From: Candidatus Rifleibacterium amylolyticum
GTDB lineage: Bacteria > Muiribacteriota > Ozemobacteria > Ozemobacterales > Ozemobacteraceae
DNA: 64,000 bases
Direction of reading: 5' to 3'
Assembly: GCA_009917695.1 (NCBI GenBank)
Contig: JAACJG010000017.1
Coordinates: 90,087 to 154,086 of the forward strand
The translations under genes and the position numbers were made by a program. Under the pieces are notes generated by a model. That model did not search any database, had not been told where the DNA came from, and was given only the letters and a program-made list of their open reading frames with translations. The stretch's first letter is position 1; the number at the start of each line of letters is the position of its first letter. Shown here one piece after another: positions 37,672-46,775 of this stretch.

Positions 37672-39300
37672 ATGCGTGCAGCACTGATATTTCCACCACA
37701 GTGGGACCCCAGGCAACCGCCGCTCGCACCGGCTGTGCTGGCCGGTGCCCTGCGGTCAGCCGAAGCAGACGTCAGAGTTTTCGATCTCAACATAGCTTTA
37801 TATCAACGCTTACTGAGACCTGCCGGCCAACACGGCATCGAAGATTTTCTGCAAAAACGCCTGCGCGATCCGCAATCTTTGCGCAACGCTGAGAGCTATC
37901 TGCAAGCCTGCCAGCAGACTCAGAAAATTTTTGACGAGCGCTTCGACCCGCACGGCAGCGGGCGCCTGTTCTGGGATACCTGCGGCGGCCTGCCTGCAAC
38001 CGCGAATTCGCAGGCCTGGCAGACCGCCATCAACGAGCCTGATAAGCTGCCATTCGTTCATCATCTTGCCGATAAGATTGCCACAATCAATGAATGGCAA
38101 CCTGACATAATCTGTTTTTCTGTTATATCAGACACACAACTGCCGGCAGCACTTGCGCTGGCGGCAACTCTCAGATCTGCCTTGCCGAAATCGCGCGTTG
38201 TCTTTGGCGGCAATGCGCTTACCTATCGACGCAGCCTGCTGGCCGGTCAAACCTGGTTGCGATCGACAATCGACGCCATCTGCCTCGGTGACGGCGAACC
38301 ACTCATGACAGCACTGGCAGCTGACGCCGGCCTGGCAGAACTGCCCAACAGCCTGAGCTGGAACGATGATGACAAGCCATTCATCGGGCCAAGCCTGCTA
38401 TATGACATGACAACTTCGGCGCCACCAGATTTTTCGGATTTTGCGTTGCATGACTATCTGACTCCGCATCTGGTGATTCCGGTCGAAACCGCGCGCGGCT
38501 GCCCATGGGGCCGTTGCGCCTTCTGCATTCATCCGGTCCGGGCCGCAAGCGGGCGCCCACTGTACCGCCCCAAGCCACTCGAACTGGTCGCAGCTGAGAT
38601 AAAAGCACATTTTAACGCCGGGCATCGTCGCTTCATGATAGTAGATGAAGCGCTGCCACCCTTACGCCTGCGAGAATTGAGCGATCTTCTCGCCGCGCTG
38701 CCTGAACCGGTGACATGGATCGGCTACGCCCGACTTGACGCAGGACATACCCGCGACGGCTTTGTTCGAGCGCGCGCGGCCGGCTGCCGCAAATTGTTCA
38801 TCGGGGTCGAAAGCGGGTCTGACCGAATTCTCAGGCAGTTTCACAAGGGCGTCGATAGTGCGCAGGCGCGCCGCGTTTTACTCGATGCAGCAGCCGCCGG
38901 CCTGGCAGTGCATTCGTTCCTGATGACCGGCTTTCCGGGCGAAAATGAAGGCGACCGACAGGCAACACTCGATCTGCTCGCAGATGTCTGGCCGGCGTTT
39001 GACCCGTTCGGCATATCATTCGACCTCTTTCCGCTCACCGGCGAACTTGAAACCGATCTTATCGCCGACCCGACCGCATACGGCTGGCAGGGCCCGCTGC
39101 GCGATTCCGGCAATGAACTCGCCTGGCAGTTTCCCTTATTGAGCGGAAGCGCAGCAGCCGAATCACTGACTGACTTCAAAGACCGTATTCATGCTCTTGC
39201 CGATGCTGTCTTTGGGCCTGCCTTCGGCTTACGCCACGCCGGTCTGGCTCAGGATTGTCTGCACCTGCTGCTGTTGGAAGCAGTGGCGCCGAAGTCTTAA
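37672..39300 (+). CDS. B12-binding-type radical SAM protein
   Basis: The 542-residue protein begins like B12-dependent radical SAM proteins: MRAALIFPPQWDPRQPPLAPAVLAG and VRVFDLN, then DIICFSVISDTQLPAALAL and VVFGGNALT...AICLGDGEP. The radical SAM core has ETARGCPWGRCAFC, so the cluster Cys residues are spaced Cx4CxxC rather than the usual Cx3CxxC. It continues with FMIVDEALPP, WIGYARLD, KLFIGVESGSDRIL and LMTGFPGE. The C-terminal ~100 residues are family-specific. Many such proteins modify peptides, lipids or tRNA; nothing here tells which. It starts 43 bp after the MFS gene ends, so the two may be co-transcribed. Confidence 0.82.
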   Translation: MRAALIFPPQWDPRQPPLAPAVLAGALRSAEADVRVFDLNIALYQRLLRPAGQHGIEDFLQKRLRDPQSLRNAESYLQACQQTQKIFDERFDPHGSGRLFWDTCGGLPATANSQAWQTAINEPDKLPFVHHLADKIATINEWQPDIICFSVISDTQLPAALALAATLRSALPKSRVVFGGNALTYRRSLLAGQTWLRSTIDAICLGDGEPLMTALAADAGLAELPNSLSWNDDDKPFIGPSLLYDMTTSAPPDFSDFALHDYLTPHLVIPVETARGCPWGRCAFCIHPVRAASGRPLYRPKPLELVAAEIKAHFNAGHRRFMIVDEALPPLRLRELSDLLAALPEPVTWIGYARLDAGHTRDGFVRARAAGCRKLFIGVESGSDRILRQFHKGVDSAQARRVLLDAAAAGLAVHSFLMTGFPGENEGDRQATLDLLADVWPAFDPFGISFDLFPLTGELETDLIADPTAYGWQGPLRDSGNELAWQFPLLSGSAAAESLTDFKDRIHALADAVFGPAFGLRHAGLAQDCLHLLLLEAVAPKS

Positions 39301-39326
39301 TCAATGTGATATCAGGCTTGAGACGA

Positions 39327-39356
39327 ATGACAAACCGATACAAAACCGTGTAGAAT
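39327..39356 (+). promoter_or_regulatory. sigma70-like promoter of the VF530 gene
   Basis: ATGACA (39327-39332), an 18-bp spacer and TAGAAT (39351-39356) lie 55 bp ahead of the ATG at 39411. Confidence 0.4.
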
Positions 39357-39410
39357 ATTGAACGCGACCGAAATTGTTACATAAGTCTGACAGATACACC
39401 AGGAAAGCCA

Positions 39411-39686
39411 ATGTCTGAAAAAACAACTGCTGGAAAAGATAAGGAAGCAAATAAGCAGCCGAATAACCCACTGCATGGGGTCACGCTCGAGAAGATACTG
39501 ACAGTTCTGCGCGAACATTACAGCTGGAAAGATCTGAATCGCAAAGTCGAATTGAACTGCTTTTTCAGCCATCCCAGCATCAAATCAAGCCTGATTTTTT
39601 TACGAAAACACGAATGGGCCAGAAAAAAGGTCGAGAATCTGTATCTTGAGCTGATGGCAGCCCAGAACGATCAGTTGCCGGAATGA
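39411..39686 (+). CDS. VF530 family (DUF2132) small DNA-binding-like protein
   Basis: The 91-residue protein has a charged, disordered N-terminus (~20 residues). The complete VF530 domain follows: [60 protein letters not shown]. The domain fold has been described as DNA-binding-like; its role in cells is not settled. The DUF362 gene follows within 22 bp and is probably in the same transcript. Confidence 0.85.
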   Translation: MSEKTTAGKDKEANKQPNNPLHGVTLEKILTVLREHYSWKDLNRKVELNCFFSHPSIKSSLIFLRKHEWARKKVENLYLELMAAQNDQLPE

Positions 39687-39708
39687 ATCGCTGATGGTAT
39701 CCTGCGGC

Positions 39709-40746
39709 ATGGCAAAAGTATATTTCAGTCCTCTCAGCCAGCGGCATGATGCCTCTGAAGTCAGCGCGACCGCAGCAAAACTGCTCGGGCACATTGTCGT
39801 GCAAGAAGGCCTGAGACTGCGCTCCAAGGTTCCCCTCAAGGTGCATTTTGGCGAAAAGGGCAACCAGACGTTCCTCGGGCCCGAAAACTATGCCGGCATT
39901 ATTGATTTTCTCCAGGCAAAGCAGGTCGAATCCTGCTACATCGAAAGCAACGTACTGTATGGCGGGCGTAGAAACAACCGCACCAACCATCTGATAACCG
40001 CGCGCGAGCACGGCTTCACCCAGCTGCCGGTCGAAATTGCCGACGGCGAAGTCGGGCAGGATTACTATATTCAGGAGATAGAAGGCAGCCAGTTCAAGAA
40101 ATGCTATCTCGCTTCGGGGTTCCAGCCCTACGAGCAGTTTATCGTGCTGGCGCACTTCAAAGGGCATACTCTGGCCGGCTTCGGCGGCGCCCTCAAGCAG
40201 CTGGCGATGGGCTTTGCCTCGCGCGGCGGCAAAATGGCGCAGCACCAGTCGGCAAAACCCTTTATAATACCTTTCCTCTGCCGAAAATGCGGTGCCTGCC
40301 GGCAGGTCTGCGCCGTCGATGCGATAAATCTGCAGACCTGGTGGCCACGAATCGACAGGCAGAAATGCGTCGGCTGCGCCGCCTGCACCGCAGCCTGCCC
40401 TCATCATGCTATTCATACGAATTATCTGCGCTTTCTCATGTTGGGAAGCTTCACCGCCAGACTCGCCGAATACGCCTATGCGGCCCAGATCGGCAAGCAG
40501 AATATTTACCTCAATTTTGCCATGAATCTGACTGCCGGCTGCGACTGCGAAGGACGCAAAATGACGCCGCTGCTGCCCGACATCGGCATCTTCACCTCAA
40601 CCGACCCCGTAGCCATCGACAAGGCCTGCCTGGATAAAATCGATGCAGCCGCCGGCAAAACCGTTTTCAGACGCGGCCGCGAACTTCTCGATTACACCGA
40701 AAAACTCGGCATGGGCACTCAGCAATATCAGCTAGAACTCATCTGA
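39709..40746 (+). CDS. DUF362 protein with two 4Fe-4S ferredoxin motifs
   Basis: The start chosen is ATG 39709 (MAKVYF, the family-typical N-terminus); ATG 39694 adds five residues. The 345-residue protein carries the DUF362 body (YIESNVLYGGRRNN, FIVLAHFKGHTLAGFGGALKQ, GFASRGGKMAQHQ). It has two ferredoxin clusters, CRKCGACRQVCAVDAI and CVGCAACTAACPHHAI, inserted near residues 190-235. It ends with CDCEGRKMTPLLPDIGIFTSTDPVAIDKACLD, the family's C-terminal signature. It is probably a cytoplasmic redox protein; the partner is unknown. Confidence 0.86.
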   Translation: MAKVYFSPLSQRHDASEVSATAAKLLGHIVVQEGLRLRSKVPLKVHFGEKGNQTFLGPENYAGIIDFLQAKQVESCYIESNVLYGGRRNNRTNHLITAREHGFTQLPVEIADGEVGQDYYIQEIEGSQFKKCYLASGFQPYEQFIVLAHFKGHTLAGFGGALKQLAMGFASRGGKMAQHQSAKPFIIPFLCRKCGACRQVCAVDAINLQTWWPRIDRQKCVGCAACTAACPHHAIHTNYLRFLMLGSFTARLAEYAYAAQIGKQNIYLNFAMNLTAGCDCEGRKMTPLLPDIGIFTSTDPVAIDKACLDKIDAAAGKTVFRRGRELLDYTEKLGMGTQQYQLELI

Positions 40747-40804
40747 CCTTGCCTTTTCCTGAATTTTCAATGTTGCACAGGCATTGCCACAAAGGAATCA
40801 TGAC

Positions 40805-41236
40805 ATGAAGACGCAAAGACTACGAATTTCAGCTTACGCCCTGATCCATGACGATGAAAGAATACTGCTCTGCCGCATTTCAAAAGAGCTTCCCGAATGG
40901 GAAGGAGTCTGGACGCTGCCTGGCGGCGGACTCGAATTTGGCGAAAGTCCGGACAATTCAGTGGTGCGCGAGGTTGAAGAAGAAACCGGCCTGATTATCA
41001 GACCTGATCGCGTTGCCGGCATCGACAATCTGGTGATCAGTCGCGATCATGAAGTTTTTCAGGGCATCCGAATCATCTACAATGCTACTGTAACTGGCGG
41101 TGAGCTCAGACATGAAACATCTGGAACCACTGATCGTTGTGAATGGCATCGCTTTGACCAGCTTTCTCAACTGAAAATGGTCGAACTCGTCGAAGCTGGC
41201 GTCAATATGATCAGGTCTAATGCCAGATATGAATGA
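40805..41236 (+). CDS. Nudix hydrolase
   Basis: From ATG 40805 (AAGGA at 40792-40796) the 143-residue protein has a complete Nudix box starting GGGLEFGESPDNSVVREV and continuing EEETGL, with the catalytic REVEEE helix. It hydrolyses a nucleoside diphosphate linked to another group. The N-terminal strand ISAYALIHDDERILLCRI and the C-terminal CEWHRFDQL segment are typical. The substrate cannot be told. It follows the DUF362 gene after 58 bp. Confidence 0.88.
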   Translation: MKTQRLRISAYALIHDDERILLCRISKELPEWEGVWTLPGGGLEFGESPDNSVVREVEEETGLIIRPDRVAGIDNLVISRDHEVFQGIRIIYNATVTGGELRHETSGTTDRCEWHRFDQLSQLKMVELVEAGVNMIRSNARYE

Positions 41237-41322
41237 GTCTGGCAATGTACAGTTGAATCATGGTATTCTTTTAACTACAGAGAACAGTTGTTTATAAACG
41301 CAATGGAGCTTCAGGAGGAAAT

Positions 41323-42291
41323 ATGAAACGTTCGATTTTTCTGGTCCTTTGTCTGCTTGTTCTGGCAGGGTCTTCGCTGATCGCAGGACCGGTTGTTCCG
41401 GCCGATATTGATGCCAAAGCCGTCTGGTATGGCCATACTGATATGGAAGCCATCATGCAGATGCCTCTGGTAAAAGAATTTCACAAGTCAGCATCTGAAA
41501 AGCAGAGAGGCAAAAGTGTTTTTGCCCAGCTCTGTTACAAAGTCGGCATGCAGCTTATGGGCGAATTTCTCAGCGCCACCATGTACGCCACACAGTATGA
41601 AGGTGACTTCGGCGTGGTTCTTCTGAAATTCAAAAGTGACCTGCCCAAAGAAAATCTGCATGCCATTTTTGCCCAGAAATATCCGAAAAGAACCGAAACC
41701 AGTTTTGGCAACCGCACCGTTTACAGCTGGAATATGCGCTGCGGCCGCAAGCATATAAGGTTATCAGGTTGTTTCGTTAATGACCGGCAGATATTGATTG
41801 GAATCGATCTGCATCATGTCAAAAGGGCACTCGAGGTTCTCGACGGAAAGCAACCGGCAATGAACGCGCACAATCCTCTGTTCAAAGGCCTGACTCCCGG
41901 TACTCTCTTCGTTTCGCGGGCTCTCGATGTTCCGGCCGCCTATCAGACGTCCACGTTCTGTCCGGTTCTGCGGCATTGCCGCGAAGCATTCGCACGCTGG
42001 ACCTGCCTTGGCAAAACAGTTCGCGGGCGCTATGAATTTCAGGCAACCGACAGCGATAAAGCCGAACTTTATCAACAGGCGGTCGAAGGCATGAAAGCCA
42101 TGTTCACGCTGCGTTTTGCTGATTTTGACAAGGTAATGCAGCTGCTCGAAGGTTTCTCCTATGTCCAGGAAGGTCGGGCAGTCATCCTTACCTGGGAAGG
42201 CACCACCGATCAAATCAGAGAAGCCATCGAGCAGATTCGCCAAAAAATGCGGTTGATCAGAAAAAAGCGCAAACAGGATAACAAAAAATAA
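41323..42291 (+). CDS. Secreted protein of unknown function
   Basis: The 322-residue protein starts with a signal peptide (MKRSIFLVLCLLVLAGSSLIAG); AGGAGG lies just upstream of ATG 41323. The mature part has a repeated strand-helix pattern (KAVWYGHTDMEAIMQMPLV, FGVVLLKFKSDLPKEN, ILIGIDLHHVKRALEVLDG). It ends in a very basic tail (MRLIRKKRKQDNKK). It resembles large-family secreted proteins that scan paired alpha-beta units, but I cannot name it. A bidirectional terminator follows at 42309. Confidence 0.7.
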   Translation: MKRSIFLVLCLLVLAGSSLIAGPVVPADIDAKAVWYGHTDMEAIMQMPLVKEFHKSASEKQRGKSVFAQLCYKVGMQLMGEFLSATMYATQYEGDFGVVLLKFKSDLPKENLHAIFAQKYPKRTETSFGNRTVYSWNMRCGRKHIRLSGCFVNDRQILIGIDLHHVKRALEVLDGKQPAMNAHNPLFKGLTPGTLFVSRALDVPAAYQTSTFCPVLRHCREAFARWTCLGKTVRGRYEFQATDSDKAELYQQAVEGMKAMFTLRFADFDKVMQLLEGFSYVQEGRAVILTWEGTTDQIREAIEQIRQKMRLIRKKRKQDNKK

Positions 42292-42308
42292 AAACTCTTT
42301 TCAGAATT

Positions 42309-42342
42309 AAAAAAGCCCTGAACCTCAAGTTCAGGGCTTTTT
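42309..42342. terminator. Bidirectional rho-independent terminator
   Basis: GCCCTGAAC (42315-42323) and GTTCAGGGC (42329-42337) form a nine-pair stem with loop CTCAA, flanked by an A run (42309-42314) and a T run (42338-42342). It lies between the convergent genes 41323-42291 (+) and 42366-43535 (-) and can stop transcription from both. Confidence 0.9.
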
Positions 42343-42365
42343 ACTGCAAGTTCGATCAGCAGTCC

Positions 42366-43535
42366 TTACTGTTTGAGTGCCTTCTCGGCATACTCGCGAT
42401 AGAACGCGGCGCGCTCAGCTGCATCTGGAATCTCTTTGCGCGGCACAACAACCACTTTCGGGCCTTCCGGCTTCGAAAATGACTGTTCCATGAACATTTT
42501 AACAATCGCCGGCGGCACCGGGTAAAGAATGTCGAACGGGTCCTGTTCGGCTTTTCCTTCGCGGATCGCCTTTGTGCGCTCCATGGTTCGCTCAGTGTTT
42601 CTCTGAATGAGATCGAGAATTTTGCAGACATTCTGACTTAAACCAGACCGGTCAACCTTATCCAGATGGTTTGCCCAGAGATTGATGCCCTTGAGCTGAC
42701 TGACTTCATCAGTTGTAAGGCTTACAGTAGGTTCGAAATACACCAGCTTCATATTGTATGGAATGCCGGCATAGAGCGGGTCAGGGTTTTCCATGGTGAT
42801 CGGCGATCTGTATTCGAGGTCGGTGTTTACACCGTTGTAGAACACATTGTAGCCGCGGCTGAGATAGACATCGGTCAGACGGTTGACGACGAACCATGCC
42901 AGCGTGCTTTCCCATGGCGCGAAACATGGGCCGAAGTCCTTGAAGAGCATGTAGCGGATATTGTCGCAGGAAGCGTTAACGACATTGCCGAGTTCCTGGT
43001 AAAACGTTGATTTTCCGCAGCCGGCAGCCCCAATTGGAATGATAAGCAGCGGTTTATCGCTGGTGAGACTGTCTTTTTTCCAGTTCGGGTTGTCGCGCAA
43101 AGCGGCGGCAATGAAGGCTTCCATGTGCTCTTCGCCTTTTTTAAGCAGTGCGTTAAGATCCTGAGCGGTTATCTGGGCAACAAGAATGGCAAGGTATGTG
43201 TTGATTACATGATAAGGGCTCAACTTGAAGCAGAAATCAAATTTGCCAAGCTCTTCTACCGCTTTTTTCGGGTCTGGGTCAGCTTTGATGAGATATTTGC
43301 CTTCCTGGGCGTTGATGGCAAAAATCGGGCCGTTATACATGTTTTTTGCTTCTTTGAGAAGCTCCTGAGTTGCACCTTCGGCTTCGACAGCCTTGAGAAT
43401 ATTGGTGATACAGATGGTAACGTCTTTTTTCCAGACGATATGATCGTCGTTCCTGATTATCTGGGCCAGGTTCTGCAGTTTGTATTTGTCGGCAATCTGG
43501 CTGAAAACCTTTTTTGTTCCTTCGTGTACAGTCAT
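42366..43535 (-). CDS. P-loop ATPase/kinase-like protein
   Basis: The 389-residue cytoplasmic protein has a helical N-terminal half (to ~160) and a P-loop domain with LLIIPIGAAGCGKSTFYQEL (Walker A near 170-178). The domain continues with STLAWFVVNRLTDVYLSRGYNVFYNGVNTD, an arrangement like AAA_33/polynucleotide-kinase-type enzymes that phosphorylate small molecules or RNA ends. The C-terminal YREYAEKALKQ ends the frame. No partner gene is adjacent, so the reaction is unknown. A terminator lies just past the stop. Confidence 0.75.
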   Translation of the reverse strand: MTVHEGTKKVFSQIADKYKLQNLAQIIRNDDHIVWKKDVTICITNILKAVEAEGATQELLKEAKNMYNGPIFAINAQEGKYLIKADPDPKKAVEELGKFDFCFKLSPYHVINTYLAILVAQITAQDLNALLKKGEEHMEAFIAAALRDNPNWKKDSLTSDKPLLIIPIGAAGCGKSTFYQELGNVVNASCDNIRYMLFKDFGPCFAPWESTLAWFVVNRLTDVYLSRGYNVFYNGVNTDLEYRSPITMENPDPLYAGIPYNMKLVYFEPTVSLTTDEVSQLKGINLWANHLDKVDRSGLSQNVCKILDLIQRNTERTMERTKAIREGKAEQDPFDILYPVPPAIVKMFMEQSFSKPEGPKVVVVPRKEIPDAAERAAFYREYAEKALKQ

Positions 43536-43951
43536 TTTCTTTTCCTTCCGTCATGAATAAAATAAGTTGGCGGATCAAATCTGTTCTTTCACATTCTACA
43601 TAGTTAAAGCCCAACTGGCAAACAAACTTGCCAAGATCTATAAACGCCTGCAAACCGCCTCCGCTAGACAGTCTGGGAAACTATCTGGCATGAATCAGTT
43701 GATCTTTTACCTGGTTTTCATAAGTCAAAAATAGTCGAACTCGTTGAACCTGGCGAAAACATTTTTGCGTCAGCCAGAAGAGCCTGATTGAATCAACAGT
43801 ATATAGACGATTCACGAGGATGTGGTTGAATCTGATTCACCAATAATTATATTTTCAGTAAGAATTGCATATCATCGGCCAGACTTTAAGACCGAGAAAA
43901 TACAGAGATCTACTGTACTCTATGAGAGAGCTCCTATAATTGGAGGCTAAT
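43536..43951. other. Intergenic region, no gene seen
   Basis: These 416 bp separate divergent genes. Short open frames here have neither a ribosome site nor a protein-like composition. The only hint is TATAAT at 43935-43940, but it lies too close to the ATG at 43952 to serve as its -10 with the GGAGG transcribed. I see no RNA gene. Confidence 0.5.
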
Positions 43952-44923
43952 ATGAAAAAACCAGGCTTGATTCTGATCTTTCAGTTAGTTTGTCTTCTCC
44001 TGATCGGATGTGGCGGAGGTGGTGGCGGAGGCGGCGTTGGTGTTCCCATGACTCCAGCCGAAAACGTCATATTCGAAGCACAGATTCCGAGTTCTGCTCT
44101 GAATGCCAGTGTAGTAGCCAACATTACACCAGCTCTAAGAGCCGCTCTCGTTGCTGAAGACATCGAAATTTCACTGGCGGGCGTGCCGCTTGAATTTGTC
44201 AGTGTATCCGGCGATTCGTTGATCTACCGGCTTGAGTTCTCTGCGGAAAATGGACCACTGGCAGAAATCATCGAGCAGGGCGGCGGTGCAGCCGACTTGA
44301 AGATAGCTGTGGGCACCAAAGAAGCGGTGACCCAGCGACTCGAACTCAACACCAGAACGTACGGTGAGTCTACAAAAAAACTGACCCTAACCATTCGTAT
44401 CACCAATCAGATTAGAAATGGAATCTATGGCGTGGAAATTATCGGAGGCCCTGGCGTCGGCCCCATTGGTGCGCCGGGACAGTCTGGAAAGTCTCTTGGC
44501 ATAACCGACATAGAGTATCGTGCCGGGGCAGATGAGTATCTACCCTTGTATGATGCAACAGAAGTTCCGGTAGACGGCACTGAATTTAGAATTACGTTCG
44601 ACGCACTGGTGGAACACGCGACCAACAGCTTCAGAATCACCGCCGACAACGAAAGCGGTTCGTTGCTCGCCATTTCGCAGGAAGACCTTGGCACCGCGAT
44701 TTCTGCCGAAGTGACTAATGTAGCCGAGACCGAAACTTACCCGGCACACAGCTATCTTACATTTACCTTTCTCAACAGCACTACGACAGGCAAAGCCCTT
44801 CTGCCCGCAACAGAGTACACAGTCAAATTCGAATTGCAGACTGTTCGCCGCGTAGACGATCCGATGGTCAAACTGCGCCCCTTCGTTATATTGAAAAGAA
44901 CATTCACTACTGTTTCACAGTAG
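43952..44923 (+). CDS. Lipoprotein with a poly-Gly stretch after the anchor Cys
   Basis: From ATG 43952 (GGAGG at 43942-43946) the 323-residue protein has a lipobox LLLIGC followed by eight Gly residues. This spacer is common in surface lipoproteins. The mature part shows beta-rich Ig-like or Big-type patterns (AEDIEISLAGVPLEFVSVSG, DGTEFRITFDALVEHATNSF, HSYLTFTFLNSTTTGKALLP, TEYTVKFELQTVRR). The segment PGVGPIGAPGQSGKSLG is collagen-like but short. The function is unknown. A terminator follows at 44951. Confidence 0.75.
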   Translation: MKKPGLILIFQLVCLLLIGCGGGGGGGGVGVPMTPAENVIFEAQIPSSALNASVVANITPALRAALVAEDIEISLAGVPLEFVSVSGDSLIYRLEFSAENGPLAEIIEQGGGAADLKIAVGTKEAVTQRLELNTRTYGESTKKLTLTIRITNQIRNGIYGVEIIGGPGVGPIGAPGQSGKSLGITDIEYRAGADEYLPLYDATEVPVDGTEFRITFDALVEHATNSFRITADNESGSLLAISQEDLGTAISAEVTNVAETETYPAHSYLTFTFLNSTTTGKALLPATEYTVKFELQTVRRVDDPMVKLRPFVILKRTFTTVSQ

Positions 44924-44950
44924 CACCATACCGGGTTCTTGCCCCTGAGA

Positions 44951-44983
44951 TAAAAGCTGCCTTTCTAATTCAGGCAGCTTTTA
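44951..44983 (+). terminator. Rho-independent terminator
   Basis: TAAAAGCTGCCT (44951-44962) pairs with AGGCAGCTTTTA (44972-44983) over a nine-base loop, ending in a T-rich stretch. It lies 27 bp after the lipoprotein stop. Confidence 0.85.
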
Positions 44984-45136
44984 TGTTTTAGATTCAAAAT
45001 TATCTGCCCCCTTCAGGCTCATGATCTTCATAATTCTTATATAAGCATCCCGTCTGATGGCCGAAGCCTATGGCCTGACAAAAATCAATGCGCTTATGTA
45101 TGGATAAATGCTGTTCAGAATAGAACTGCATTACCC

Positions 45137-45165
45137 TTGTTACTGCCATGACGGTACAGTATAAT
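45137..45165 (+). promoter_or_regulatory. sigma70-like promoter of the second PLD gene
   Basis: TTGTTA (45137-45142) and a perfect TATAAT (45160-45165) are 17 bp apart. The predicted start near 45172 is about 42 bp ahead of ATG 45214. Confidence 0.6.
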
Positions 45166-45213
45166 GCTTTGAATTCATACAACATCAGCTTATCTTGTCA
45201 GGGAGAAACGCTC

Positions 45214-46738
45214 ATGAAACATTTTGAACATCGACTTTTTCGCCAGATTTCTGCCGTCCTGCTTATGTTGTGCGTTCTGGCAGTTATGCCGGCATGGTCG
45301 GCGCCTGTTGTCGGACAGGCAAGTTTGAGCGAAGTATTCGCTTCTTTCCCTTCGACACCCCAGGGTGACGCAGCACGGGTTCGGCTGCTCAGCGGCAATG
45401 AAGAGGCCTGGTATGCGCGCTGGCACCTGATCGAGAGCGCAAAAAAGACCCTGACCATCACCTATTTTATCGTCGATCAGGATATTTTCGGCTTCTCGTT
45501 TCTCGGGCTGCTGCGCAAAAAGGCACGCCAGGGCGTAACTATTCGCCTGATGGTTGATGACCGCTTCATGCGCAGCGCCAAGAAGCTCAAAGACTACGAT
45601 GAGCTCGAAGAACTCGCCCGCGAGCCCAATGTCGAGATCAAGATATACAACCCGATCGGGCGCCAGCTGCTGCCGGCACTGGGCGACCTGCGCAAGGTCT
45701 TCGCCTCGAACCACGACAAGATCATTATCGCCGACAGCCGTGTCTGCCTCCGGCGGGCGTAACATCGGGCGCGACTACTTCGTGCAGCTCGGCGAATTCA
45801 CCAACGTTTTTCAGGATCTCGACGTGCTGATGGAAGGGCCCGGCGTGGTCAGCCAGCTGCAGAAGGCTTTCGACGAAGAATGGAGAAACCTGAAAACCCG
45901 CATCGTTCGTAAAGACAAAATCAATTTTGTGTCGCAGAGCGCCAAACTCGATCTCGCCTATCACCTGATGAACCGCTACCTGCAGGGAACGGGCGTGCCC
46001 GACCTGAAAAAGCTCAACTTTCCGCGCAGCCTCGACAAGACCGCGCAGGAACTCTGCCTGCAGTTGTCAGGGTTCAAGAAATTGTCTTCTTTTAACGCAT
46101 ACAAGCCTTTCCGGGGCGAAAGACCAATGCCGGTGCGCATTCTCGACCGCCACTCGCTGCTCGGCACCCGCCGCGATATCGGTGAAAACCTGATTCGCAT
46201 GATCGATGCCTGTCGCGAAGAAATTCTCATTCAGAACGCCTACGTCGTGCTCGATGAGGCGGCGGAAGCAGCCCTTCGCCGCGCCTCTGCCCGCGGAGTA
46301 AAGATCTTTCTCTGCACCAACAGTGGCGAATCAACCAACCACCCGTCAACGGTGGCCTATTTCCTGACTGACTGGAAAAGGCTTCTTGCGACAATGCCCA
46401 CTGCCCGTATTCTGGTTTATCCCAAGGGCATGCCATGCATTCACACCAAGGCTTTCGTTTTCGACCGTCAGATCGCGGTTGTCGGCACCTACAATCTCGA
46501 CCCGCTCAGCATGGTCATCAATTCAGAAGTCGTCACCGTCATCAATTATCAGCCATTTGCCCGAAGACTGGCGCTGCGCATGGAAAAAGACTTTGCAAAA
46601 TGTCTCGAATACAAGATCCGCAAAGAATCCGACGGCCGCATTACCGTAATCTTTGGCCCCGAAGCCCACACTGAAGCCGAAGTCATGAAAAAACTCGAAC
46701 GTTTCGGCAAAATGAAATTTCTGCGCCCGCTGATCTGA
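45214..46738 (+). pseudogene. Secreted phospholipase D/cardiolipin synthase-like protein split by a frameshift
   Basis: From ATG 45214 (AGGGAG eight bases upstream) the protein has a signal peptide (ISAVLLMLCVLAVMPAWSA) and a first PLD half ending in the HKD motif HDKIIIADSRV. That frame then runs into TAA at 45760-45762. The next frame continues SGGRNIGRDYFVQLGEFTNV, through a second HKD motif (CIHTKAFVFDRQIAVVGTYN), to 46738. One extra T near 45745 (GTCTGCC instead of GTCGCC) explains the shift and restores RVASGGRNIG. The repaired product would have 507 residues. It is either a pseudogene or a sequence error. The break lies at the same place in the fold as in the PLD gene at 17082-18653. 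Confidence 0.85.
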
Positions 46739-46775
46739 TCTCAGAAGAATGATTATTGCCCAGGGAGAAATTAAT

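Noticed and set aside
43935..43940. TATAAT as promoter of the lipoprotein gene at 43952
   Set aside because: The start point would fall after the GGAGG ribosome site, leaving it untranscribed.
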